Of a stretch of 64,000 nt of DNA, positions 39,318 through 48,154 are shown in pieces (position 1 is the first letter of the stretch; each line of letters begins with the position of its first letter). The DNA is taken from the NCBI RefSeq assembly GCF_030316135.1, contig NZ_CP128185.1, positions 62,001 through 126,000 on the forward strand. Reading direction: 5' to 3'. Under the pieces are notes generated by a model. It saw nothing but the letters and a program-made list of their open reading frames with translations, ran no database searches and was not told where the DNA came from. Source of the stretch: Aliiglaciecola sp. LCG003 (GTDB lineage Bacteria; Pseudomonadota; Gammaproteobacteria; Enterobacterales; Alteromonadaceae). The position numbers and the translations under genes were made by a program.

Positions 39318-40352
39318 ATGGCTCAAATTGAAAAGACCACCCAGACAATTGATGTAAGTAAGCCGGGAAGCATTCCGCTGGATTTGCACGATTGCAAAGA
39401 GCCTGTGGTGTTAAAAGGGCTAGTTAAGCATTGGAAACTGGTAAGCTTAGGGCAAGCCTCAAGCCAAGCCACTGTCGATTATCTTAAGTCTTTCTATAAT
39501 GGTGCACCGACTTTTAGTTACTTTTCTCAGCCTGAGGTAGGAGGTAACTATGGCTACAATGCACAAGCCACAGCCCTTAATTACGAATCTAAGCGGGCCA
39601 AGTTAGACGAAGTGCTTGATTTAATCATCGAGCATTTAGATGACCAACAGCCACCAGGCTATTACATTGCATCCAATGTGATCGATATGAATTTCCCAGG
39701 CCTTAGAGCTGAAAATGATTTGCATATACCCGTACAGGCTAAAGCGTCAGCTACCGAGCCACCAGTACCCAGCATTTGGATTGGCAATAAGTCTGTGGCT
39801 AAGTGCCATTATGATGCGTCTGATAATCTGGCCTGCGTAGTGGTCGGCAAACGCCGATTCACTACTTTTCCGCCAGAGCAAATTGCCAATCTGTATCCAG
39901 GCCCCCTTGCACCCACACCAGGCGGCCAGGCAATTACTATGACAGACCTAAATAAACCTGATTTTGAACGCTTTCCACGTTTGGCTGAGGCATTCAAGCA
40001 TGGGCAGGTTGCAGAGCTAGAAGCCGGTGATGCTATCTATATTCCAAGCATGTGGTGGCATCAAGTTGAAGGGCTCAGTAAGTTTAATATATTAATAAAT
40101 TACTGGTGGAGTGATGCTGAGAAATACATGGGAGCGGCAATGAACGTGTTGTATCACGCCATGTTGAGTTTGCGCGATAAGCCTGCCCATGAAAAGGCCG
40201 CTTGGAAGCATGTATTCGACTACTATATTTTTGGTGATACAAGTGTGCCAATCACCCATTTGCCCGCTGAAGCGCAAGGTTTTCTTGCCACTATGAATGA
40301 AGCAAAGTCTCGGCAACTTAGAGCGATGCTAATTAATAAACTCAATCGATAG
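39318..40352 (+). CDS. JmjC/cupin-like iron-dependent oxygenase
   Basis: This 344-residue protein belongs to the cupin_8/JmjC group of Fe(II)- and 2-oxoglutarate-dependent oxygenases. The iron motif is HYD in KCHYDASDNLACVVVGKRRF near residue 170, and the distal histidine is in IYIPSMWWHQVEGL near residue 245. The following NILINYWW is typical of the family. It lies between SapC and a halogenase-like flavoprotein with short gaps (16 and 13 bp), so the three form an operon. The substrate is unknown; members act on protein side chains or small molecules. Confidence 0.85.
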   Translation: MAQIEKTTQTIDVSKPGSIPLDLHDCKEPVVLKGLVKHWKLVSLGQASSQATVDYLKSFYNGAPTFSYFSQPEVGGNYGYNAQATALNYESKRAKLDEVLDLIIEHLDDQQPPGYYIASNVIDMNFPGLRAENDLHIPVQAKASATEPPVPSIWIGNKSVAKCHYDASDNLACVVVGKRRFTTFPPEQIANLYPGPLAPTPGGQAITMTDLNKPDFERFPRLAEAFKHGQVAELEAGDAIYIPSMWWHQVEGLSKFNILINYWWSDAEKYMGAAMNVLYHAMLSLRDKPAHEKAAWKHVFDYYIFGDTSVPITHLPAEAQGFLATMNEAKSRQLRAMLINKLNR

Positions 40353-40365
40353 ACGGAACTTATTT

Positions 40366-41844
40366 GTGAATAAAACCATTAAAAATATTGTTATCGCCGG
40401 AGGGGGCAGTGCAGGTTGGATTGCCGCAGCCGCGCTGGCAAAGCAAATGGGCTCAGTGGTCAAAGTCACGCTAGTGGAATCTGAAGAGATTGGCACTGTG
40501 GGCGTGGGCGAAGCCACAATCCCACCCATGCGGGTTTTTCATAAGTTGTTGGGTATTGACGAGCGTGAGTTTATGCGTGCCACCTCTGCAACTTTCAAAT
40601 TAGGCATTCAATTTGAAAATTGGGGCCAGCGTAACGATAGCTATATTCATTCCTTCGGTATGACCGGTAAAGAAAGCTTCATTGCGCCTTTTCATCATTT
40701 TTGGCTATACGCAAAAGAGCAGGGCATAGCCAAAGAGTTTGGTAAATATTGCTTCGAACTAGAAGCAGCCAAAGTTGATAAATTTGCCACATCAGACAAT
40801 GCGAATGTGAATTATGCTTATCATCTAGATTCCAGTCGTTACGCGACTTTTCTGCGCGATTACAGTGAGTCGCGGGGTGTTAAGCGTATTGAAGGCAAAA
40901 TCTCCCAAGTGAATAAAGATCCCACTAGTGGTCACATTAGCAGTTTAGAACTGGAATCTGGTGAGCTGGTTGAAGGGGATTTTTTCATTGATTGCACTGG
41001 CTTCAGAGGCTTGCTAATTGAACAAAGCTTAAATACCGGCTATGAAGATTGGTCTCACTGGCTACCTTGTGACCGGGCGATTGCTGTGCAAACTGAATCG
41101 GTAGCCGAGCCTAGACCCATTACCCGTTCGATTGCTCATGATAGTGGCTGGCAATGGCGGATCCCGTTGCAGCATCGTGTTGGCAACGGCTTAGTGTATT
41201 GTAGTCAATATCTGACTGATGAAGAGGCTAAGAACACCTTGCTAAACAACATTGAAGGTAAAATGTTAACTGAGCCTAGAGTGATCAAATTTCGCACTGG
41301 ACAACGTCGTAAGCACTGGAATAAAAACTGTTTAGCATTAGGCTTATCAAGCGGCTTTGTTGAGCCACTGGAATCCACCAGTATTCATTTGATCATGATG
41401 GGAATAGTGCGTTTTTTACGACTGTTCCCCAACGGTGAAATCTCCGACTCAGTTATTGATGAATACAACCAACAGGCGAAAGACGAGATTGAAAAAATTC
41501 GCGACTTTATTATCCTGCATTATCATGTCACCCAAAGGCAAGACAGTCCCTTTTGGCAATATTGTAAGAACATGGATATTCCCGCGAGTTTGGCCCATAG
41601 GATCAAACTGTTCAGCGAACATGCTCATGCTTTTCAGGCCGATGGGGAATTATTTAGAGTCGATTCTTGGACCCAGGTTATGCTAGGTCAAGGGATCATG
41701 CCGAAGCAATTTCATCCCAGTGTTACAGCAATGCCTGTGGGGGAATTACAGCGATTCTTACAAGGCATTGAAAATTCAATCAGCAAAGGCCTAGAACAAC
41801 TTCCGAGCCATAGTCAATTTATCGCCAAATATTGTGCGCAATAG
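40366..41844 (+). CDS. tryptophan 7-halogenase-family flavoprotein
   Basis: This 492-residue protein belongs to the FADH2-dependent tryptophan halogenase family. It has the dinucleotide motif GGGSAGWIAAAALA near residue 10, GVGEATIPPMRVF near 46, a FKLGIQF lysine near residue 76 that appears to align with the catalytic lysine of known halogenases, and the WQWRIPL segment near 263 that corresponds to the WxWxIP motif. No flavin reductase or secondary-metabolite genes lie nearby. Its place after a sugar-type receptor, SapC and a JmjC gene suggests a role in carbohydrate-linked uptake, not in antibiotic synthesis. The start is GTG 40366. Halogenating activity is not demonstrated. Confidence 0.85.
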   Translation: MNKTIKNIVIAGGGSAGWIAAAALAKQMGSVVKVTLVESEEIGTVGVGEATIPPMRVFHKLLGIDEREFMRATSATFKLGIQFENWGQRNDSYIHSFGMTGKESFIAPFHHFWLYAKEQGIAKEFGKYCFELEAAKVDKFATSDNANVNYAYHLDSSRYATFLRDYSESRGVKRIEGKISQVNKDPTSGHISSLELESGELVEGDFFIDCTGFRGLLIEQSLNTGYEDWSHWLPCDRAIAVQTESVAEPRPITRSIAHDSGWQWRIPLQHRVGNGLVYCSQYLTDEEAKNTLLNNIEGKMLTEPRVIKFRTGQRRKHWNKNCLALGLSSGFVEPLESTSIHLIMMGIVRFLRLFPNGEISDSVIDEYNQQAKDEIEKIRDFIILHYHVTQRQDSPFWQYCKNMDIPASLAHRIKLFSEHAHAFQADGELFRVDSWTQVMLGQGIMPKQFHPSVTAMPVGELQRFLQGIENSISKGLEQLPSHSQFIAKYCAQ

Positions 41845-41905
41845 AATCCTTTCAGCCATTTTTGGCCTGCAAGGTAATAACTTTACAATTTTTTAACAGT
41901 AGGAA

Positions 41906-41934
41906 TTGATTTTTGCCGCTATTCCAACTAATCT
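41906..41934 (+). promoter_or_regulatory. candidate promoter of the GH1 unit
   Basis: TTGATT (41906-41911) and TAATCT (41929-41934) are separated by 17 bp, the same pattern as before the receptor gene. The operator palindrome starts 4 bp later. Confidence 0.45.
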
Positions 41935-41938
41935 CATT

Positions 41939-41954
41939 ATGTAAGCGCTTACAT
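41939..41954. promoter_or_regulatory. LacI-type operator upstream of GH1
   Basis: A perfect 16-bp palindrome with the same core (TGTAAGCGCTTACA) as the site at 35228-35247. It lies about 85 bp before the GH1 start and 3 kb before the LacI gene of the same unit, suggesting self-regulation. Confidence 0.75.
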
Positions 41955-42038
41955 TTGGTGGGTGCTACTGATTTGTCGCGTGTTATCACGCTGCATTAAA
42001 TCATCAACCCTTTAAAAAAGTAGTCATAAATCCACATA

Positions 42039-43370
42039 ATGAATATTTTAACCTTACCCACTAAATCCCCCATACTAAGCAAAGAATTTGTTTACGGCGT
42101 GGCGACATCGTCCTTCCAAATTGAAGGAGCCCCACAAGGACGCCTTAAATCTATATGGGATACGTTTTGTGAAACCCCCGGAAAGATCGCAGACAATTCA
42201 AATGGCTTAATCGCTTGCGAACATGTTAAACGTTGGCGAGATGATATTGCTCTAATCGACTCCCTTGGCGTGGATGCGTATCGTTTTTCGATTTCTTGGC
42301 CCCGTGTTGTACATAAAGATGGTTCCTTAAATAAGGAAGGTATGCAGTTTTATGTGGATTTGGTTGATGAATTAAATGGTCGTGGAATTAAGCCGTTTGT
42401 GACTCTCTATCATTGGGATTTGCCTCAATATCTAGAAGATAATGGTGGATGGCTAAACAGAGATACGGCTTATCATTTCCGTGATTACGCAGAAATGGTG
42501 TGTCGGGCGCTGGGCAATAAAGTGCATGCTTATGCAACGTTAAACGAGCCCTTTTGCTCTGCTTACCTAGGTTATGAAATCGGTGTCCACGCGCCGGGCT
42601 TAACTGGACAGGCTAATGGTAGAAAAGCTGCTCATCATCTGTTACTCGGACATGGATTGGCCATGCAGGCGATGCGAAAGGTCACGCCTGATAGCTTGTA
42701 TGGTATCGTTTTAAACTTCACCCCCTGTTACCCTGAGTCAGATTCAGCGGCGGATAAAACCGCAACCCGCCAAGCCGATGAATATATCAATCAGTGGTAT
42801 ATGCAGCCGGTAATGGAAGGCACTTATCCAGATGTGATTGAACAATTAGATATTAACAATCGACCTGACATTTTGCCTGGAGACATGGCTGTGATCAGTC
42901 AGCCACTCGATTATTTAGGCGTGAATTTCTATACCAGATTACGCTATCGTGCAGATGGCAAAGGCTGGTTTGATGAAATCCAACCTACCAATGTCGCCAC
43001 CACTGAGATGGGTTGGGAGATTTATCCGCAAGCATTAACGGAATTATTAGTGTCTTTGGATAAACGCTACTCCTTGCCGCCAATCTATATTACTGAAAAT
43101 GGTGCGGCCATGGATGACAAGTTGGCCGATAATCAAGTTAACGATGAAGACCGCGTAAAGTATTACAATGATCATTTAAATGCCTTGCATCAAGCTAAGA
43201 TACAAGGAGTAAACCTAGTCGGTTATTTCGCGTGGAGTCTGATGGATAATTTTGAATGGGCAGAAGGCTATGAAAAGCGCTTTGGTATAGTTTACGTAGA
43301 TTATGCCACTCAAAAAAGGACGGTTAAGCTAAGTGGCTTGGCGTATAAAAACTTGATCACTCAACGTTAG
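42039..43370 (+). CDS. GH1 beta-glucosidase
   Basis: This 443-residue cytoplasmic enzyme probably hydrolyses cellobiose, other beta-glucosides or aryl-glucosides. The catalytic acid/base is the glutamate in TLNEPFCSAYLGY near residue 170 and the nucleophile is the glutamate in YITENGAA near residue 350. The N-terminal FVYGVATSSFQIEGA is the family signature. There is no signal peptide, so it works on sugar imported by the adjacent GPH transporter. The gene is first in a GH1-GPH-LacI unit with short gaps and follows the second operator palindrome. Confidence 0.94.
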   Translation: MNILTLPTKSPILSKEFVYGVATSSFQIEGAPQGRLKSIWDTFCETPGKIADNSNGLIACEHVKRWRDDIALIDSLGVDAYRFSISWPRVVHKDGSLNKEGMQFYVDLVDELNGRGIKPFVTLYHWDLPQYLEDNGGWLNRDTAYHFRDYAEMVCRALGNKVHAYATLNEPFCSAYLGYEIGVHAPGLTGQANGRKAAHHLLLGHGLAMQAMRKVTPDSLYGIVLNFTPCYPESDSAADKTATRQADEYINQWYMQPVMEGTYPDVIEQLDINNRPDILPGDMAVISQPLDYLGVNFYTRLRYRADGKGWFDEIQPTNVATTEMGWEIYPQALTELLVSLDKRYSLPPIYITENGAAMDDKLADNQVNDEDRVKYYNDHLNALHQAKIQGVNLVGYFAWSLMDNFEWAEGYEKRFGIVYVDYATQKRTVKLSGLAYKNLITQR

Positions 43371-43381
43371 ATAGCATTATT

Positions 43382-44920
43382 ATGTCAACTCAAACTCTCA
43401 AGCTGCCCCTTTACGAAAAAATCGGTTATGCCATGGGCGATGCCGCCGCGAATTTAGTTTGGCGCGGGGCGCTTGCTTATTTAGCGGTATTCTACACCGA
43501 CGTGTTTGGTCTTACTGCCGCAGCGGCAGCATTGCTGTTTCTAGTTGTTAGGCTTTCTGATGGTATCACCGATATTATTATGGGCATGATTGCCGACCGG
43601 ACTGAATCACGCTGGGGTAAGTTTAGACCTTGGATCTTATTCTCAACGCCTCTATTGGGCCTGTTTATGATCCTGTGCTTCACCACACCAGATTGGTCCG
43701 CACAGAATAAACTGATATATGCCTATATCACCTACATTGGCCTGACTTTATGTTACACCTTAAATAATGTGCCTTATTCGGCCTTGATGGGGGTTATGAC
43801 GGAGTCTGATGTAGAACGCACTAGCCTGTCTGCATTTCGCTTCGCTGGGGCCTTTATGGGTGGCTTATTGGTGATGGGTTTCTTGCCATACTTTGTGAAT
43901 TTATTTGGTCAAGGCGATAACGCCATGGGCTACCAATATACCATGTATTTATTTGCCGCTGTGTTGGTGGTGCTCATGGTGATCACCTTCACCACCACTA
44001 AAGAACGGCTCAAGCCTGTGGTCAGCAACTCTGCTGGATTAAAAGCCGACCTGTGGGATCTGACCAAAAACCTACCCTTTATCCTGTTGCCGTTAATGGC
44101 AATTACCTTATTTTTCTATTTCCGTAATCTAACTACCGCGATAATTTTCGTGCTAGTTATGACGGCAATGTGGTACGCAATACAATACTTACTTAAACGC
44201 CCAAGAGATAAAATTAGCGCGACACAGCAAGACATGATTGATTTAATCACCAACAAACCTTGGTTGATTTTGCTGGGCATGGGTTTCTTAACCATGATGT
44301 TCAACGGGATTAAATACGGCGTCATTGCCTATTACTTTAAATATATTGTGGGTGATGAATTGATGACCGGGCAATTCTTTATTGCCTTGCTGGTAGTGTC
44401 AATTTTCGGCGCGCTAAGCACTTCTTATTTAGCCCGTATATTTGGCAGACGATGGTTATTTATTGGCTCGCTGATTATCGGTAGTGCGCTGACGATTTGT
44501 ATGTATTGGGTGCCTCAAGGCAATGTAACTATGGTCTTTGTGTTGGGATGTGGAGCTGAGTTCTTTGCCGCTATTTTCCCAACATTATTTTTCTCCCTAC
44601 TTGGCGATTCTGCTGACTATTCAGAGTGGAAGAACGGTCGTAGGGCGACAGGATTAGTTTATTCAGCGGGCACATTCGTTCAAAAAACCGGGGGTGGTTT
44701 TGCCGGCGCGTTAGTTTTGATAGTGTTGGCAAGCTACGGCTATGACGGTATGGATCCTTCTTCGGTGGCCGATACATTGCCTGGCATCAAGTTACTCATG
44801 AGTTGGATACCCGCAGCCTTTGGTATCGCAGCGGCGGTTTTAATGTTGTTCTACCCTATTACGGATAAACAACAGCAACGTATGACCGATGAATTAATGC
44901 TAAGAAGGGCAAAAGCTTGA
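43382..44920 (+). CDS. GPH-family sugar:cation symporter
   Basis: This 512-residue inner-membrane protein belongs to the glycoside-pentoside-hexuronide family of the MFS fold. About 12 membrane segments are visible. Family landmarks are the N-terminal YAMGDAAANLVWRGALAYL, DGITDIIMGMIADRTESRWGKFRPW near residue 60 and GAEFFAAIFPTLFFSLLGDSADYSE in the second half, described here in parts. It lies 11 bp after GH1, so it probably imports the glucoside that GH1 splits. LacI follows after about 35 bp. Confidence 0.9.
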   Translation: MSTQTLKLPLYEKIGYAMGDAAANLVWRGALAYLAVFYTDVFGLTAAAAALLFLVVRLSDGITDIIMGMIADRTESRWGKFRPWILFSTPLLGLFMILCFTTPDWSAQNKLIYAYITYIGLTLCYTLNNVPYSALMGVMTESDVERTSLSAFRFAGAFMGGLLVMGFLPYFVNLFGQGDNAMGYQYTMYLFAAVLVVLMVITFTTTKERLKPVVSNSAGLKADLWDLTKNLPFILLPLMAITLFFYFRNLTTAIIFVLVMTAMWYAIQYLLKRPRDKISATQQDMIDLITNKPWLILLGMGFLTMMFNGIKYGVIAYYFKYIVGDELMTGQFFIALLVVSIFGALSTSYLARIFGRRWLFIGSLIIGSALTICMYWVPQGNVTMVFVLGCGAEFFAAIFPTLFFSLLGDSADYSEWKNGRRATGLVYSAGTFVQKTGGGFAGALVLIVLASYGYDGMDPSSVADTLPGIKLLMSWIPAAFGIAAAVLMLFYPITDKQQQRMTDELMLRRAKA

Positions 44921-44955
44921 TACCATTAACGAAAAGTAACTAGCAGTAAGTTTTT

Positions 44956-45966
44956 ATGACCACCATTTATGAGGTTGCCAAACTCGCCGGGGTGTCACTT
45001 GCCACAGTGTCTAGAGTGATGAATGGGCAGGCAAAAGTAAAAGACAACACGCGGCATAAAGTCGAACAAGCCATGCTTGAGCTTGGTTATGTGCCAAATA
45101 ATTTTGCCCGTTCTTTGGCATCTAGCAAAGCCAATAGTGTTGGTCTGTTAGTATCCAATTTGGACAGTGCTTTCTTTGGTGAGATGATGAGTGGTGTCGA
45201 AACTGAGCTACGTGCTGCTGGAAAACAAGTCATCATCTCCGCTGGTCATGATGAGGAGTCCACTGAAAAAGCCGGTATAGATTTCTTGATCAGTCGCCAG
45301 TGTGACGCCTTGATTATTCACTCAGAAGCAGTATCTGATGAATATATTTTGCAATTAAATAATAAAAAACTGCCAATTTTGCTGATCAACCGCATTGTCG
45401 AAGGCATGGAAGATCAGTGCTTTATCGTCAATAACGAGGTAGGTGGGTATTTAGCGGCTAAAACGCTGCTCGATAAAGGTCATAAAGAAATAGCCTATAT
45501 CAGTGGGCCAGAATTCAAAAAAGATGCCAGGCAACGCTTACAGGGTCACAAACGAGCGTTGCAAGAATACGCCGTGCCATTCGACGAAGAATTGTTTTAT
45601 CGCGGTGATTATTTGGAAAATAGTGGCCGGGATGGCATGAGTTATTTACTGAGTACGGGTCGGCATTTTTCAGCACTGGCCTGTTCAAACGATGAAATGG
45701 CATCGGGAGCAATGAGTTATGCCAGGGAAGAGGGGTTAATCCTGCCAGATGATCTGTCGGTGATTGGCTTTGATGACGTGTTATTTGCCAAACATATGTT
45801 TCCTAAATTGACCACAATCGATAACCCTGTGTTAGAGATGGGACAAATGGCAGCTAAGTGGATCATTAAAAATATCTACAAAGAATCTTGCGCTGACATA
45901 CAACATGTTTTTGAGCCACAGTTAATCGAGCGCCTATCTGTTATTGAGAATAGTGCGGGCTCGTAA
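44956..45966 (+). CDS. LacI/GalR-family transcriptional repressor
   Basis: This 336-residue regulator has the N-terminal helix-turn-helix (TIYEVAKLAGVSLATVSRVM) with hinge helix LGYVPNNFARSLAS, followed by a periplasmic-binding-like sugar domain (VGLLVSNLDSAFFGEMMSGV near residue 62, PDDLSVIGFDD near 262). The recognition helix sequence SLATVSR favours sites with a central CG, as in the TGTAAGCGCTTACA palindromes at 35228 and 41939. It is therefore the likely regulator of both the receptor gene and its own GH1 unit, released by a sugar ligand. Confidence 0.93.
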   Translation: MTTIYEVAKLAGVSLATVSRVMNGQAKVKDNTRHKVEQAMLELGYVPNNFARSLASSKANSVGLLVSNLDSAFFGEMMSGVETELRAAGKQVIISAGHDEESTEKAGIDFLISRQCDALIIHSEAVSDEYILQLNNKKLPILLINRIVEGMEDQCFIVNNEVGGYLAAKTLLDKGHKEIAYISGPEFKKDARQRLQGHKRALQEYAVPFDEELFYRGDYLENSGRDGMSYLLSTGRHFSALACSNDEMASGAMSYAREEGLILPDDLSVIGFDDVLFAKHMFPKLTTIDNPVLEMGQMAAKWIIKNIYKESCADIQHVFEPQLIERLSVIENSAGS

Positions 45967-46105
45967 TTAACCGTTTCTGCAAAAAAGTTAGCTTCATCCA
46001 AAAAACTAAAAAAAGTGATACTTAAATCAATTTTATACATTTACCCACTTTGTAGTGCCGTTATAGTGAGTAACATAAGTCTAAAAATGATTAAGGAAGT
46101 AGGCG

Positions 46106-48046
46106 ATGTACAAGGTGTTACTTTTTGTATTGTTGAGCGCATTGCTGCAGTTGACAGTATTGGAGCGGGCTTATGCCGATATTAGTTTGTCGCCTTACTA
46201 TTCAAACAATCTTCTAATTCAACGTAACCGCCCTTTTAGTCTATCCGGTAACGCCGCTTCTGGGGAAGCTGTAACAGTGCGCATTGCTCAACTAGAACGT
46301 CACACAGTCGCTGATAGTAAAGGTCATTGGTCGGTGACGTTTCCCGCCCAAGCTGCCGCTAGTAACCAATCTATTCATTTTAAAGGTGAAAACCTAATCA
46401 CCTTAACGGGAGTGGCCTTTGGTGATCTATGGTTAGCATCAGGGCAATCTAATATGGAATTGCCTATTAGACGGGTATTAGAAAAATATCCTGATATTTT
46501 GAAAGCCCAATCATTCGCCAACGTCAGACAATTTAAAGTGCAACGAGCCTATGATTTTAATCAGGAATTGAATCAGTATCCACAAGGCCAGTGGTCAATT
46601 GCCAGTGCTAATACGCTGGCTGATTTTTCCGCTGTAGCCTGGTTCTTTGCACAAGACCTTTACCATAAAACCAAGGTGCCTATCGGGATAATCAATGCCA
46701 GCGTGGGTGGATCTCCAATTGAAGCTTGGATGAGCTCAAGGATATTGCAGGACTACCCAGATATTTTGCAATATGCTAATCAATTTAAAGATGATGCTTT
46801 TATCGAGCAAATTCAGAATACGGATAAAAAAAGGCTAGATAAGTGGTTCGCCGAATTGAATCTTAATGATCCAGGCCTGAATGAAACTCCCACTTGGTAT
46901 GCAGACAATCTCGATATAAACGGCTGGCAAAGCATTCAATTACCCAGATTAGTGGCCGATGGGAATAGTAGTTCATTTAATGGTTCTATGTGGTTTAGGA
47001 AGACCATAACGCTTGGGCCACAAGAATTGAACGAAGATGCCAAGTTACGACTCGGTGCTATGGTAGACGCTGACACCACCTTTATAAATGGCGTACAAGT
47101 GGGCACTACGGGTTATCAGTACCCGCCGCGGATCTATACTGTTCCAGCGGGTCTATTAAAAGCGGGTGAAAACACCATTACTATTCGTTTAACCAGCCAT
47201 CTGAATAAAATCGGCTTGGTGCCTGACAAACCCTATTACTTGCAAACCAGTCAAAAAAGACATGAATTAAACGGCCAATGGCGTTTCCGCGTAGGTTTTC
47301 AAAGCACAGCAGATAAGGGCTGGGATTTTATTCATTATAAACCCACAGGATTGTTCAATGCGATGATTGCACCAGCCACCAATCATTCAATAGCGGGTGT
47401 TATCTGGTACCAAGGTGAATCTAATACTGGCGAACCTAATGGCTATGCTGACAAGTTAGTCAGCATGATCAAGGATTGGCGAGCAAGATGGGAGCAAACA
47501 GATTTACCCTTTTTGATTGTGCAATTGGCTAACTTTATGCCGCCATCAGATGTGCCGGTTGAGAGTAACTGGGCAGAATTGCGCTATGAGCAATATCAAG
47601 CTTCCAAGCGGCTAAACAGGGTCGGTTTGGCCCTCACCTATGATGTGGGAGAATGGAATGACATCCATCCGTTGGATAAACAAACGGTGGGTCAGCGACT
47701 CGCCCTGTTGGCGCAAAAGTATGCTTATGCACAAGACATAACGTATTCCGGGCCTGAGCTTTCTCACGTTAAGCAAAATGCTACTCAGATAGAATTAATA
47801 TTCAAGCATACTGCTGGTGGCTTGCACTCATCATCAGTCTTGAAGGGCTTTTCAGTTGCCTTACATGACAGAAAGTTTGTTTGGGCCGATGCGAAAATCA
47901 TCGGCAATAAGGTGCTGCTAAGTAATCCCCTCGATAGCGACGCGGTTTATGTCCGTTATGCTTGGGAAGACAATCCAATAGCCGCCAATCTCTACAATGG
48001 TGCAGGTTTACCTGCTATTCCATTTGAACGAAAGCTTTCACAGTAG
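46106..48046 (+). CDS. SASA/CE20-like carbohydrate esterase
   Basis: This 646-residue exported protein is a sialate O-acetylesterase-family (SGNH-type) enzyme. A signal peptide covers residues 1-25. The serine is in LASGQSNMELP near residue 114, the family block VIWYQGESNTGEP lies near residue 434, and the His of the acid pair is in WNDIHPLDKQTVGQR near residue 518. A jelly-roll-like domain (about residues 265-380, DINGWQSIQLP to LVPDKPYYL) is inserted between the two halves, an arrangement I associate with CE20 xyloglucan esterases. In this context the substrate is more likely an acetylated plant polysaccharide than sialic acid. A hairpin terminator follows. Confidence 0.85.
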   Translation: MYKVLLFVLLSALLQLTVLERAYADISLSPYYSNNLLIQRNRPFSLSGNAASGEAVTVRIAQLERHTVADSKGHWSVTFPAQAAASNQSIHFKGENLITLTGVAFGDLWLASGQSNMELPIRRVLEKYPDILKAQSFANVRQFKVQRAYDFNQELNQYPQGQWSIASANTLADFSAVAWFFAQDLYHKTKVPIGIINASVGGSPIEAWMSSRILQDYPDILQYANQFKDDAFIEQIQNTDKKRLDKWFAELNLNDPGLNETPTWYADNLDINGWQSIQLPRLVADGNSSSFNGSMWFRKTITLGPQELNEDAKLRLGAMVDADTTFINGVQVGTTGYQYPPRIYTVPAGLLKAGENTITIRLTSHLNKIGLVPDKPYYLQTSQKRHELNGQWRFRVGFQSTADKGWDFIHYKPTGLFNAMIAPATNHSIAGVIWYQGESNTGEPNGYADKLVSMIKDWRARWEQTDLPFLIVQLANFMPPSDVPVESNWAELRYEQYQASKRLNRVGLALTYDVGEWNDIHPLDKQTVGQRLALLAQKYAYAQDITYSGPELSHVKQNATQIELIFKHTAGGLHSSSVLKGFSVALHDRKFVWADAKIIGNKVLLSNPLDSDAVYVRYAWEDNPIAANLYNGAGLPAIPFERKLSQ

Positions 48047-48064
48047 GTTAAATGTAAGGATATT

Positions 48065-48090
48065 AAAAACCTGCTGCTATGTAGGTTTTT
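48065..48090 (+). terminator. terminator after the SASA esterase
   Basis: AAAAACCT (48065-48072) pairs with AGGTTTTT (48083-48090), with the U-run within the right arm. It lies 18 bp after the esterase stop. Confidence 0.65.
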
Positions 48091-48154
48091 GTGATCATGG
48101 GTTCCCGTTGCTGTTGTCGCAGAAGGCGCAGGTAACGTCAATAAGGTAATTTAA

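Noticed and set aside
40366-41844. Reading the tryptophan halogenase-like gene as part of an antibiotic biosynthetic cluster
   Set aside because: No polyketide, peptide synthetase, flavin reductase or tryptophan-modifying genes are nearby; the neighbours are TonB receptor, SapC, JmjC and sugar genes.
46106-48046. Sialic acid metabolism suggested by the sialate esterase family
   Set aside because: No sialic acid lyase, kinase or transporter genes are present, and the inserted domain fits plant-polysaccharide esterases better.
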